From Notamacropus eugenii (Eukaryota; Chordata; Mammalia; Diprotodontia; Macropodidae), in NCBI RefSeq assembly GCF_028372415.1, contig NC_092877.1, positions 219,271,616 through 219,335,615 of the forward strand: a stretch of DNA of 64,000 bases, written 5' to 3'. The notes beneath the pieces were generated by a model. The model saw nothing but the letters and a program-made list of their open reading frames with translations, had not been told where the DNA came from and did not search any database. Below, in pieces: positions 1 to 11,814 of this stretch. The stretch's first letter is position 1, and the number at the start of each line of letters is the position of its first letter. A program made the translations under genes and the position numbers.

Positions 1-106
1 ATACATACATACATACACTTGCATGCACATATATGTACTTAGATACCTGTAATCATATGCATAAATTAATACATACATTCATGTGCATCTATGCAAGACC
101 ATATTA

Positions 107-480
107 TACTAATTTGTTCTCTGTTTCTCTGAGGGTGGATAACCTCTTCCTTTATAAGTCTAAGTCATTCTGTATTTTTCTATATCCACCAACTCACCAT
201 TTCCTGCACCACAGTCATATTCCATCATTATATTGTCTAATTATTTTAAATAGTCTAAAACAATATTGATCGATATGACTGACATAGAGTAGAGCTTCCT
301 TATTTTTCTCTTATGATTAAGTATATTTCAGCTTCAACTTTCTCTGAGCTCATGATTACTATCCCTGCATCTTTTTCTCTAATCATTTCTCCTTTTAAAA
401 ATCATATCATACTCAGGTCCACCCCAATCTTTCTTACAAGCTACTGAGTTGCTAATAAGAGTATTAGGTATATGTTTTGC
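107..480 (-). mobile_element. Antisense L1 fragments (ORF2 C-terminal and endonuclease regions)
   Basis: The stretch around 107-250 resembles the plus-strand reading of the ORF2 C-terminal part of the L1 at 30819-37294 (compare 31240-31330: the tataagtct and tattccat blocks occur in the same order). The stretch around 320-470 resembles that L1's endonuclease region (compare 34345-34480). The reverse transcriptase part that should lie between them is missing, so this is an internally deleted piece of the element continued at 600-2110. The alignment was made by eye and is weak in places. The first 40 bases of the window are an ATAC-type microsatellite. Confidence 0.5.
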
Positions 481-599
481 ATTTCCTCATATAAAAAGTA
501 AGCAGTCAGTCCTTATAATAAGTCTTCTATATATAGCTTATTTTCTCTTGGATCTATCAAAACTTCTATTAAGTTCAGTATTTCTAAAAACAAAATTCT

Positions 600-2110
600 A
601 AAAGTATGACAATTTATTAAATATCTTTTTTTTTTTAATTTAGCATTATGCTTAACTTTGCTGGGTATATTTTCAGCTGCAACCCTAGTTCTTTTGCTCT
701 TCAATACATAGTGTTCCAAGACCTGTGATTTTTTAGTGTAGTCACTGTTAGGTCTTGTGTGATTTTAATTGTGCCACCATCATATTTAAATTATTTTTTT
801 GTTGCTTTTAATATTTTATTCTTGAAATGGGGGTTTCAGAATTTGACTATTATATTCCTGTAAGTTTTCCTCATAGAATCTCTTTCAGGTTGTGATTGGT
901 GGATTTTTACTATTTCTACTTTTCCCTCTTGTTCTAACACTGTTAGGACAATTTTCTTTAATTATGCATTATTGTACCAAGATTCTGTTTTTGATTGCAG
1001 CTTTTAGATAGTCAGGTTATTCTTATGTTTTCTTTTCTTGATCTGTTCTCCAGATCAGTTGTTTTTCTTATGTTTTATAATCTCTTCTATTTTTTCATTC
1101 TTTATATTTTGTTTTGTTATTTCTTGCTCTCTTAAAACTTTGCAGACTTCCCCTTGCCTTGTTCTAATTTTCAAGGAGTCATATTCTTCTTTAAGCTCCT
1201 GGATCTCCTCTTCAAGTTGGTTGATTTTCTTTTCATAATCTTGTTTCTTTGTTGGTTTGTTTTTGGATTGTTCTTATTTTCAAAAAAAAAAAATCCTCAA
1301 TGTCTCTTGTTTGATTTTTCAATTATTTTTTATGTTCTTCTATGAATTCTTTTTGGACAGGTGACCATTTGATGTTATTTTTTGGGATAACAGAGACTTT
1401 TTTAGCTTCAGTATCCTTTTCTGAAGATAAATCCACTTCTCTATTTCCATAGTAACTTTTTGTGGTTGAATTCTTTATCCTTTGCCTGCTCTTTTTTTTA
1501 TTTGCAGCATCTTATTTTTTGAAATCACCTCTAGTCCTGGAGTATGCGGGATGGTGTCTCTGGTTTCAGCTCCTCCTTCAGTTCTCTCTTCTAGCTGGGA
1601 TATGTAACCAAGAATTCTGCCCTCCTGTAAGTACCCACATCCAACGATGTCCCTGTCCCATTGCTGCTACACTGACCTGGTGATTGTTCGTTCCTTCTAT
1701 ATTAGAGCCATGTCTTAGCAGCACATCTGGGGCCAGAGTTCCTTATAAAGAGAGGTTCCCTCAATATTCCCTAGCTCAGATGCCCAGCTCCCCACGCTAT
1801 CTAGGAGGTGAAAGTTCCTGTGACTGGGTTGAAGGACACCTTCCAACACAGCTAGTCCTAGGGCTCAGTCTCATTGTTTCATTGGAAAGAGCCTGGAGGT
1901 GTTTACTCTTCACAGGGACCAAACCTCAGTCCTGAGATTTTCCCTCATATATTCTTCAATTTTCCCAGGAGGACCACTGTTCTGTCCCAACTTTTGTTTA
2001 TTTTTAGTGCTCTGTTAGTACTGAGGCACTATTTTGTTGGGGAAACCTGGAAAGCTTTGAATTTTTTGACCTATTCTGTCATCTTCCTCTGCACCATTTT
2101 ATAAATAGGG
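600..2110 (-). mobile_element. Antisense L1: ORF1 region and 5' UTR
   Basis: The order of blocks follows the full-length L1 at 30819-37294. The attatgctTaactttgctggg block at 645-665 matches 35273-35293; then come the ORF1 region and the more GC-rich 5' UTR (1500-1960). The 5' end of the element lies near 2105, where the sequence reverts to AT-rich unique DNA. Short open frames here (for example 1462-1683 and 1684-1935) run against the element and are not genes. No intact ORF1 is visible. The element is clearly a different, more diverged L1 subfamily than the one at 30819-37294. Confidence 0.7.
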
Positions 2111-2305
2111 ATTTTTCTACAGAGTGTGAGTGTCTGTTAAAGATCAGTGACCATAGTCACCATGTGGTGACCTACCAAAGGAAGGAAAAAAAAAGAGAGG
2201 CTAAATGAATGTATTCTCCCTCCTACAGAAACTTTTTCTCAAATTGGGAACAAACCGAATGATAGTTAACATTAATAACAGCATAATGCCATTCTGTATT
2301 GGAAG

Positions 2306-2550
2306 CTAGTTGGCACAGTGGATAGAGTGCCAGATGTGGAGTCAGAAAGACTCATCTTTGCAAGTTCACATCTGGACTCGGACTCTTACTTGCTGTGTAA
2401 TCCTGAGCAAATCACTTAACCTTGTTTGCCTCAGTTTCCTCATCTGTAAAATGAGCTGGAGAAGGAAATAGCAAACCACTCTGTTGCCAAGAAAAGCTCA
2501 AAAGGGGTCATGAAGGGAAATGACTGAAAAATACTGAACAACAAAAATTC
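2306..2550 (+). mobile_element. tRNA-derived SINE with RTE/BovB-type 3' tail
   Basis: A tRNA-like head carries a Pol III A-box-like stretch (ggcacagtggatagagtg) and a B-box-like gttcacatct. It is followed by the CORE-like tgtaatcctgagcaaatcac block and cctcagtttcctcatctgta. The 3' half (ggagaaggaaatagcaaacc ... ggggtcatgaagg ... gactgaacaacaa) is the tail type shared with RTE/BovB LINEs and used by marsupial SINEs. The copy appears complete. It is the best single marker in the window for marsupial origin. Confidence 0.85.
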
Positions 2551-3865
2551 CATTTTCAGTATATATCCCATGGACAGCTCTCTAGGTTGAGATAAGGTGA
2601 ATACATACTTATGAAAAAAAATAAAAAGACATTTCAGAAATATCATATCAAATGAAAAATATTTAAATGGATTTACCTTGTCTCTCTTTGTGTGTCAGCC
2701 CCCATTCATCCTTTCACACACTTTCTTCTTTGCTCATCTATAATATCATAATTTGAATTCCTCATCAGTCTCTTTCCTTCTGGAATAAACTCACTGCAGA
2801 TGATTTTGTTTACCGAAAAGTTTCAGTACAAGAGAATCTCATTTGTAACTAATCTAACAGATTTGTCACTTGGTTCCAAGCTGTAACTGGAAACTGAACA
2901 AAGGAAAATGAAGCCGTCGGCAGCTTCCTGCCTGTGCGCTGCACATCCCTTCACTGGATCATCTATGCTAAACTTCAAGAAAATTTATAGATTCTTACAA
3001 TGCACTTCATATTCTAAATGTTGACAGTAGAGCTGTGTGTGTGCTTTAGAAGACATATTAAAAATGAAACTTAATGTTGAAATTGTCCAGAAAGCAGTCA
3101 TTGTTACTTTAATCAGTTGGAAATAACCCAACTGCACACTATTATGATAAGTTTATCTTGCCATTTGGTTTGAATTAGTGATCTGTGTGGGTTTTTTTTT
3201 TTCTAACAAAAAAACGGTGAAAGATACTGAAAGACTGCATATGAACAGCAAGATGACAATGTATTTTGCTAATCTTTATTGTTCGTATTAACTCACTTAT
3301 CCTGTTTTCAATGACATCAATTTGATAAAGGGGACAAATGGAACAAATGGAGTGTTCTTGAAGGCAAATCATCTGGGTCTTGGTTACTTAAAATAAAACA
3401 AAGTGTAGTGATATACAAGGAAATGTATGAAGATAAATTTATAAAGATTGGAAATTGTTATTAAAAGCATTCACTGCAATGAAAGTAAGACAGTATAGAT
3501 AGTGCTAACAAAATACAGACTTTTCTCCAGGCTAATGGTTTGGCAGGAGGAAGGAAAATTTAGTGAATCACAGGAAAAGGATGCATAATGAATCCTATGA
3601 CATCTCAGTCACTCCCCGCCCTTGGAGAAGTGTACACTACTGAACACTAATCTTAAGGATCCCTAAATAAAATATTTTCTAAGAACAAAATTATCCGTGA
3701 CTACGTATATAATATTGTATAAATGATATATCTAAATACTTGGGCATGAATCAACAAATAAAACTTCATTATTCTACTTAAGAAAAAACCATCACACTAT
3801 AAAAAGATTTCTATGATGTTAAAAGTTTAATGGTTGGTAAATCTCTTTATAATTAATATCTTATT
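2551..3865. other. Unique AT-rich sequence
   Basis: I recognise no repeat, exon or RNA gene here. The block 2780-3060 is less AT-rich and holds CpGs (gccgtcggcagc, gtgcgctgc), unlike its neighbours; see findings. Confidence 0.4.
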
Positions 3866-4050
3866 GGATAGAAAGCTCTACTTGGAAGCAGGAAAAACAG
3901 GTTCAAATTCTGCTTAAGATATCTACTATTGATGAGACCATAGACGTCATTAACCTGCTCTCAGTTTATTTCCCCAATTAAAAAATTATGATTATAACAC
4001 TTGTAGTTCTTACATCATAGGGTTATTATAAAAAGAAAATAAGATTTTAT
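3866..4050 (+). mobile_element. MIR/CORE-type SINE, sense
   Basis: B-box-like caggttcaaattctgct is followed by tcattaacctgctctcagtt and a tail of the type catagggttattataaaaag. This is a diverged tRNA-derived CORE-SINE of the MIR or marsupial MAR1 type. Confidence 0.65.
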
Positions 4051-4100
4051 ACATATATATAATATATATATATATATATTATATATATATATATATAATT
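4048..4100. repeat. (AT)n repeat, near-perfect palindrome
   Basis: Alternating A/T runs broken by two one-base phase changes make a self-complementary stretch of about 50 nt at the tail of the preceding SINE. Confidence 0.8.
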
Positions 4101-7100
4101 TGTAAACTTGAAAGAGCAGTGTTTGTGTGAGTAACAATTATTATAATCTTTGTATGACAAAGGAGGACCAAGATCCAGGTTATTACAAAACTATCTCAAG
4201 CAATCTTTGATACAATAAAATTCTATTATAGGTAAACATTTTAATATGGGATCCATTATAATGGAAAATACCTATTTAATCATAACAGAAAAGCTATGAA
4301 TAGCAAAAAAATCTGTTATATGGGTATTATATTGAAAATCATCTCATAGGCCACAGTCATGTTGCACTGGTAATCACAGGATATTCAGGGACACTTAGTG
4401 AGACTTTCAGCACACTGGGTAGAACATCTATTGAGGATCACGTATATGTCTGAAAGGCGTGTTTGGGTCAGTCAGTCCTATCAGAGCAGGCAACCTCTTT
4501 GTTCCAATGAAGAATTAATGTAAACCTACATAATATATCAAATATTTCTCCTTTATTGGTAACATTGAATTCTAGATAAACAAAAGAGCCTATAGAATCA
4601 TCCACAAAATTATATTTTAAAGATTTGGATTTCCTTGCACTAAATTAGAAACTATTCTCCCTAGGAAACAGAAAAAACTTGAGATGCCTGAAAGAGGACA
4701 AAGAAGCAGGTTTCTTCCTATTTTTCTCTGTTGAAGAATTATGGAGAATGAGAACTAATTTTCAAAGGTGTGACTTTGTGGTTTTATGATTCTATCTTAC
4801 AAACATAGTTCTTCTAGCCAAACCCACCATGCGTCTTCCAATAAAGTGAAATCCTAGTTTAAATTCTTCATTATTTCAGTTTAAGCTTTTGAAGAGCATG
4901 ATAATGGAAGTCAAGTTCTGACAGATGCTACTAAGTTTAAAACCTTCAAATAGGGGTCCAGTGACAGAGCCTACGTCAACTGTCCAAGAACTACTCAGGA
5001 TATATTCAGAGTGGCTTCTTACATGAGAGTTGGCCTCAAGATGATCGAAGTTTTATTTACAACTAGCTTTGAAAATCATCTGTTTAGGGAATGAAAGGTC
5101 ACAATCTGTGTCAGCAGAGGATCTATCACATCAATGATTTTAAAGATACTTCATTGAGTTAAAAATAAGTAATATATAGATGTGAATATATTCATTTTTA
5201 TAAGGCAAAGCCCTTAGGTAGCCAACTGATTTGGATTGTATGGGAACCTTTCATGTAAAGGTCATCCCTAATAAGGCAAATCTAACAATTCTTCATTTAA
5301 AATAATACATATTGAAGGATGAAAGAAAATGAAAGTACTAATCTGACTCAGAATTGTAGAAGCCTTGAATTTTGTTCTACTTCTCTTATTAATCAATCAC
5401 TGTGAGCTCCACACAAATCTACTAATGATTTGGATCTTGCTACCACTACTCCAACATGCTTACTCTAGCCTCAAAGGAGCATGCTGCCACTGCATGAATA
5501 CTCCAAAGGGGTACTTGAGGACTGTAAGCCTATCTAATTGTTAGTCTTGACTGGGATCTCAACTTTAAGCCTCTCTAAATTATTATTTGATCTTACTTTG
5601 TCCTATTCCTTACCAAATGTATCATTTTCTCACAGAAGGGACCTTAACAGTTCAGGCTATTGCCCTATGCAGGAATTCATTTTGTCAAATCCCTTTCAAG
5701 TTTCATTAGAATATTTTTATTGATACTCTCCATTTGGGGACATTTCTGCACACTGAGTTTAATGAAAACATCACCATACCACTGGCTATATGGGAAAAGG
5801 AAAAGTTAAATTAGTTGTATAGACTTAGCTCTTTCAAGAGCTATTTTATACTCGCATCTCACATCAGGTTATTTCAGTGCAATTCTTGTGCTAAAGGAAG
5901 TAATATTTTTTCTGAAAATATTTTTCACTGGGCAGATTTTGCTAGGCTGTATCAGATCCAGATGCAAGCCTTCTTATAAAACATAAAACTCTCCTAAATT
6001 CTAATGCATACATTCCAAAACAATCTAGGAAACGTTTATCCAATTGATGAACTTACCAAGATTGTTCTTGTCACATCATAATACTCTCAGAAGTGATCAT
6101 CAGATCACCATGCTCTTTTCAAGGTTAGTGAGACAGTATGAGGTCACTGAGGAAAGAAAGTCAGAGAGAGGCAATGGCACAGTGCAGCAAAGTTCCCTAA
6201 ATTGATGAAAAACACATTTCGAGAATCAAAGATCAGATTTGAAAAAAAAAAAATGAGTAACGATCATACATGTAAATATGAGCAGTTTCAAAGATAAAAA
6301 TAAGTTTGTTTTTTATGTGTGGTAAATGGTAACAATTGGAAATAAAGTAGTTTCTTTTAGGAATATGACACATAGTCTAAAAATGTCAAACAAAATATAG
6401 AGGCTTCCGCTTTGCTCCTGCCTGGTATGCTTGGTGTGAGAGCTTAACACTTTAAAGCTGTGATTTCCAACCTTGATTTTGCAACACCCCAGGGTGTCTC
6501 CAATTATCTCAAGGGGTGGCAAAATATTCTCAACAAAAACCCTCTCAAAACAAAATTAGTTTAAATGTGATTTAAATTAAACATTCATACGTGTCATAAA
6601 GAACCTTTAGAAGGGCAAGAAAAAGTGTCACCAAATCAAATAAACAGTAATAAGTTGTGACTCTAAAAGAAATGGCAATAATGAATTTAAGACTTAGCAA
6701 TTTTATTATTTCTCTTTAAGCTGTGGAAAAGACTTGTTCATATGGTTTTCTTTGCATTTGTTTTCAGCCCCATCATTGAGGACTGTAATGGCAGGGGAGG
6801 GAGGAAGAAGTTTTGTTTTTGTTTTTTTGTGGGGGAGAAGTAATCCTTCTTCTCTTGTGTCTAGAGAAGGAAGAGGATAATGGGGGTGGGAATCCATTTG
6901 CAAATTAAGTTTGGTATCTCTAAATCCTGTTATCTGTTTGATTTACTCCAAATAGTCAATGGCAGTAGGCAGTGGTTGAGATGAAAGCGTGATCAAAATC
7001 TGAAATTCATGGTAAGTCAGAGATGGTTGGCAAAATCAAGGTCTGGTCTTTCAGGCTTTAAGAGTTTGGTGCCAGAAGGCTGAGCTAACCATGGGGTATG

Positions 7101-7310
7101 AATATGAATTTTTGCACAAAATGCAGCACAGACACATAAAAGTTTTGAGCCTAGCCTTCTGTTGGCCAGTTGTATTCTCCTAAACTACCATTATCTGTGA
7201 CACCTTCTCTGTCTTTATTAGTCTCTATGGAATTAACCAGACATCGGGTTCAGTCTCACCTCTGTGAGGTGTCCCTTCTCATTTACTTTAACTTACCCCT
7301 AGATAAATGA
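4101..7310. other. Unique sequence, no gene recognised
   Basis: Scanned on both strands. Some interrupted peptide-like stretches occur on the plus strand between about 5560 and 6240, but I recognise no family. A hAT-like fragment may lie at 6440-6540 (gtgatttccaaccttg ... caaggggtggcaaaat resembles a degenerate terminal-inverted-repeat element). Around 7000-7320 a sequence with few repeats runs into an A-rich/AAC tail at 7320-7370, which could be an unassigned retrosequence. Confidence 0.35.
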
Positions 7311-7319
7311 ATGTTTTTA

Positions 7320-7370
7320 TAAAAAAACAAAAAACAAAATAACAACAACAACAAAAAAAAACAACACACC
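7320..7370 (+). repeat. A-rich / (AAC)n tract
   Basis: Runs of A broken by C, including four aac units. It may be the tail of an unassigned retroposed sequence to its left. Confidence 0.6.
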
Positions 7371-7635
7371 ACCTGCATAAATTAAAGTGGTTTTTTTGGT
7401 ATTATTTTCTTTGTTTGATTGTTTTTCATAAGCTATAGGCACCCTTGGTACTTCTAGGAACTGAGTGAATTGGTGACCAGGAAAGAGCAACCCTGAGGTA
7501 TAAATTAAAAATGCTTTGGGGAACAGATATTCTCTATGAATTACCCCCTTCTTTTGAATTAACAGTTCATATGAACTTGAAAAAAAGGAATATTGAAGAG
7601 ATGGGGGGAAAGTAGAGGATTCTAACTGTTAAAAG

Positions 7636-7672
7636 CATGATGATGATGATGATGATAATAAGGAAGAAGAGG
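7636..7672 (+). repeat. (GAT)n / (AAG)n microsatellite
   Basis: Six consecutive atg-type units (atgatgatgatgatgatgat) followed by aagaagagg. Confidence 0.75.
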
Positions 7673-7922
7673 ATAATAACAAGTTTTTTATTTAAAACTT
7701 TAACTTTTCTGAAATTCTATACTGTGCTATAGCATTTGATAAATAGAATAGATGGCCATGAACATGAGATACAAACTCTAGACATTGATTTCTCAGAAGG
7801 AATAAAAAAATGCATCAGTAAGTTAAGTAATAATTATATTTTAAACATCCACTGAGTAGAAGCTAAATTTGATGGAATCAGAAGTCATTAAATAATTCTA
7901 TTTTAAAAATAAAAGAATTTTC

Positions 7923-7976
7923 AATATTGTGTGCATGTTTGTGTGTGTGTGTATGTGTATGTGTGCATGTGTGTGT
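7923..7976 (+). repeat. (TG)n microsatellite
   Basis: Imperfect TG/TA repeat with interspersed gtatgtgt and gcatgtgt units. Confidence 0.75.
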
Positions 7977-8607
7977 TTGAACTCATAGCTTGTAATTCCT
8001 TCATGTCTTGGTATGATCTTCTAAAGTTTGTCTGAGAAAGGAGATACTAAAAAGAGTAAGGTGATAGCTGGGAGTAGGGTTGCGGATAATAAAGTCTAGT
8101 AAAGGTTTTGTTGTTATTTGTTTTTTGCTTGGTCATTTTAGGATGGGCAGACATTGGCATGTTTAAGTAAAATAGGAACGGAAACAGGAGACAAGAAGAT
8201 GCTGAAGGTGCAAGAAAGGTAGTGGATGATTGTGAATGTAATCTGCTAGAGAAGATGTAAAATGGTGAGTTCAAGGGCATGTATAAATGGAATATCTTTG
8301 GTAAAAAATTAGTCAATTCAGGGACTGGGGGAAAGGAGAAGAGAGTGGGGAATAATGTGAAGGAATCTGGAGATTAAGAAAATAGAAGAAAGGGAGTTTT
8401 CGATTAATGACCTTCATTGTCTAGGAAAACAGAAAAATGAGATGTCACATGACATTTCAGTCAAGTGGACTTTCCATTTCAAAGTGATAAGGTCTTAAAT
8501 ATTTTAAAGGTTTTCAGATCCCTATTCTGAAATAAATGTAGTTTAGAGCAAACAAAACTAATCTTTTGCTCATAATTTTTATTGTCTCATATTTGCATCA
8601 GACTTCA

Positions 8608-8765
8608 TATCTTCCAAAGTAAGATGCTTCACAAACAACTTATGAGCTAAGGAATGCTAAGTATTATTTCCTTATAATGAAACTGAGGTTCAAAGAGGTC
8701 AGGTGATCAATATATGTTGAGGAATCTAGTTACAATTCACAGATGGGAAACTAGCATCTTTTGAC
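8608..8765 (-). mobile_element. MIR-like SINE, antisense
   Basis: The order ttccttataatgaaactgag, ttcaaagaggtcaggtgatc matches the reverse complement of the MIR core (tcatctgtaaaatggg ... gggcaagttacttaacc). It is diverged and partial. Confidence 0.6.
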
Positions 8766-9598
8766 TTAATATTCGGAGCACTTTTTGAAACTCTTATTAT
8801 TCTCTTTTGTATTAAAACAAGAGCTTCAGAAATAAGCGTGAACACCCCTTATCTTGACTCATTTCCTTTAATCTCCCTCCTCTTCTTCTCTTCATTGCTT
8901 GGGTTTTCAAACATATTCTGATGGCTGATATCTTTTGTTGAAGGCAACAGTTCTAAGACTGGCAGCAGTTCTGCTGTCTATTTGTCTCGTCACTGCTCTC
9001 TCTCAAGTGATCATCTCAAGGTCATTTTGAAATGAAGAGGTCTGTAGAAGAGCAGTGGATCAGAGATGACTAGTTTAATTATCCTAGTTTAAATGCAGAG
9101 TCCCAGTCTGCAATGGGATGGAATTTTGCTATCTTAGTAGGACATGAAATTTTAGATGAACACATATAGAATCATCCAATACCATTCTTTGTGAAACAGT
9201 TGAGGCGTTAGAGTGATAAATAATATAGAAGGGATAGAGTTTCTTAATTAATTCATTACTATGAAGAATTCAGATTAATATGAAGAATTCATAGATACAT
9301 GGAAAGAATTGTATGAAGTGATACACAGTGAAGAAAGAAGAGCCCAAAGAAAGATATCCTATGATTACAATAATGTAAAAATTTATCACTAAAACAAAAA
9401 ATTTAATCACTAAAATGGGTGAAGCACTTACCAGATATTGGTTCCAAATAATCATGTAAAACACTTTCAATTTCTGTTAAGAAATAGAAGCTTTTAAGTG
9501 TAGAATGTTACTCATTCTTTTTCTTTGGTATGCCAGATGGAATTAGTATATCTGACACTTTTGCTTAACATTGAAGCAATGTTGGAAATTTTATTCAT
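8766..9598. other. Unique sequence
   Basis: No gene or recognisable repeat. AT-rich, with short open frames only. Confidence 0.35.
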
Positions 9599-9850
9599 TA
9601 AACTAAGCTTGGTCATTCACAATAGCCAATCCCTTCGGGTATGAAAATAGTGTATCTTGACTTTGTCTTACACAGTATTGAATATAACATAGTCTGTAAT
9701 GCAGTCCATCAAAAGATATTGGACCCTACTTCCCAGCTCTTTATTTCCTACAAAGAATAAACTTGGTTAGGGATTTGTTAGAAAATGATTTTATAAGGGA
9801 AAGATGTTTGGCTGGAGATTTGTCAATGTAAAGTAAGGCATGAAATTTAA
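9599..9850 (+). mobile_element. Possible CR1/L3 LINE fragment
   Basis: gggtatgaaaatagtgtatc followed by ttgactttgtcttacacag resembles the CR1/L3 reverse-transcriptase block gggaatgctgtagatatagt ... ttagcaaagcatttgacaaa. It is weak and too decayed to read a domain. Confidence 0.3.
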
Positions 9851-10562
9851 AAAAAAAATCAAAGGTAAAGATGAAGTTGTCCAAAACATGATTAGAAATA
9901 ACGTGTATATTTTAGGCTCTGAGGTTTTCTTAAATTACCACTTTTTCTTTGGTTCATTTTATTTAAAAAATTTATAAAAGGGACACATGTAAAAATAAAT
10001 ATTTATTGTAAATATTTTATTTTAAACAATGGCAAGGAGCTGAAAAGTATTTCAAGCACTATTGTATTTTATTTTTCTTGTCTCTTTTGCATGATCTAAT
10101 CCTATGCTTTGGTGTCAGTGAAGTCTTGAAACTGTTTGAAAATATTTTATTGTTGTTATATAAAATTTCAGCATTATTAAATAATATTTGCTGCACTCCA
10201 TTCATTCTTTTTGTACAAGAAGGCAGAGAAACCTTGCTCCCCTAATAATGTTCTCAATGTCATTTTCTAACAATATATAGATACTAATAGAGTTGAAATA
10301 CCTAGAAAACCTACACTATTTACTTTATATACTTACATTATTAACTCTTACACAACCTACCCCCCGCCCTTTTTTGTGGAATTCAAATAATATAGTAATC
10401 CAGGGAAGTCTGTAAGACAATAATTACCTATTTATGTCTCATTTTATGATGTCTTGCTTACAATTTCCCTCATTTTATCCTTAATTTACCCAAGTTGACA
10501 TTCAATTAAAGTGAAGAAAATGCTTCCAGTGCATTTTAATAAAACAAAATTTTATCAGTTAA
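9851..10562. other. Unique AT-rich sequence
   Basis: No gene or recognisable repeat. Confidence 0.35.
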
Positions 10563-10680
10563 CATACATATATATATATATATATATACACTGTATATAC
10601 ATACATATATATACTTATACACACATGATTATATATACATATATATATGTATACACACCCACACACATACCAACAAATAT
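10563..10680. repeat. (TA)n/(CATA)n/(CA)n compound microsatellite
   Basis: Alternating purine-pyrimidine over most of its length. The 64-residue open frame through it is low-complexity and not a gene. Confidence 0.85.
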
Positions 10681-10691
10681 ATCAATGCCCA

Positions 10692-10805
10692 TTATACCCC
10701 TATAGAGTCAAAAAGATCTCTCTAGGCTTCAGTATCTTCATCTGTAAAGTGAGAGGGCATTGCAAAATCACCTATTGTATCCCTGCCCTATCAAAATCTA
10801 TGAAA
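10692..10805 (+). mobile_element. 3' part of a marsupial SINE, sense
   Basis: tcagtatcttcatctgtaaa followed by gtgagagggcattgcaaaat and a tail near aatctatgaa matches the 3' half of the SINE type seen whole at 55464-55645. The tRNA head is lost or replaced by the adjacent microsatellite. Confidence 0.5.
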
Positions 10806-11202
10806 TGTTTCAATTGCAATATTATGATATGTATTAGATCACAACAATATGAATAAAAAAAGTTTTCTTCATAAACTGAGATAAGAATACCCTCTTGTTC
10901 CCTACAAGCAGTAGAGACCTGAAGTTTAGTGGACATCTTCCCCTCACATTCAGATGAGAAACTAAATGATCATTTCTAAAAATGTCTCAAGTCCCTTCTT
11001 TATTATTAGAGAAGAAAAAAATAAAGAAAAGGTCCCAACAAAAGGGATGAAATAGTTCTGATGATTATCTAAGGTTTTAAATTCATCAGATATGATTTTA
11101 TTTTATCCTATGAAGCTGTACTCCATAATGACCTCTGATAAGCTGTTTGAACTCATGTCAAATCAGGACTTGGCAAAGAGCCTAAATCTGCTCAGAAGTT
11201 AA

Positions 11203-11465
11203 AAGGCAGGTAGGTGATACAATGGACAGAATACTAAAACTGGAGTCAAGAAGATGCGAGTTCAAATCTTGACTCCAACACCAATTAGCTGTATGAAGCT
11301 AGGCAATTTGCTTAACATCTTTTTTTCTTGGTTTCCTCAACTATAATTTAGGAATTATAATAATACCTACTTCCCAGGGTTATTGTGAGAAGAAAAATAA
11401 AGGTATAATGTCTGTTAAGTCCTTTCAAATATTAAAGTGCTATAAGATTGTAAGCTATTAAAAAC
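11203..11465 (+). mobile_element. CORE-SINE of MAR1/MIR type, sense
   Basis: tRNA-like head (ggcaggtaggtgatacaatg) and B-box gagttcaaatcttgactcc, then a CORE region (tagctgtatgaagctaggca), cccagggttattgtgag, and an L2-like tail ending aaagtgctataagattgtaa. Near full length with moderate divergence. Confidence 0.75.
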
Positions 11466-11489
11466 CAAAACACAAATGAACTAATATAC

Positions 11490-11780
11490 TAGCATGATGA
11501 TAACAATACTTACTAGCACATATATAACACTTTAAAATTTTACAAAATCATATATATTTACACATGTACATATGAATGCACTCGCATACACATATGTATA
11601 TATGTATATATATGTATATATACATATATATTTCTCGTTTGATCCTTACAGTATCCCTGAGAGGCTGGTGCTACATGCTGTTACCATCCCCATTTTACAG
11701 ATGAAGAACCAGAGGGACAGAGAGGTTAAGGAATTGCCCAGGGTTACACAATTAGTGACTTCCTATGGGGTGTGATTTTA
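11490..11780 (-). mobile_element. MIR/MAR1-type SINE, antisense, interrupted by a microsatellite
   Basis: The block ccattttacagatgaagaac, agagaggttaaggaattgcc, cagggttacacaattagtga is the antisense CORE-SINE signature. The part nearest 11530 (aacactttaaaattttacaa) is its 3' tail. An AT/CATA microsatellite of about 90 bp (11540-11632) has grown inside it. Confidence 0.7.
11540..11632. repeat. (CATA)n/(TATATG)n microsatellite
   Basis: Alternating A/T-rich repeat, with dyads such as tatatgtatatatacatata, inside the antisense SINE. Confidence 0.8.
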
Positions 11781-11814
11781 TTTGGTTCTCAAAGAAAACT
11801 AGGGAGGTCAGAAA

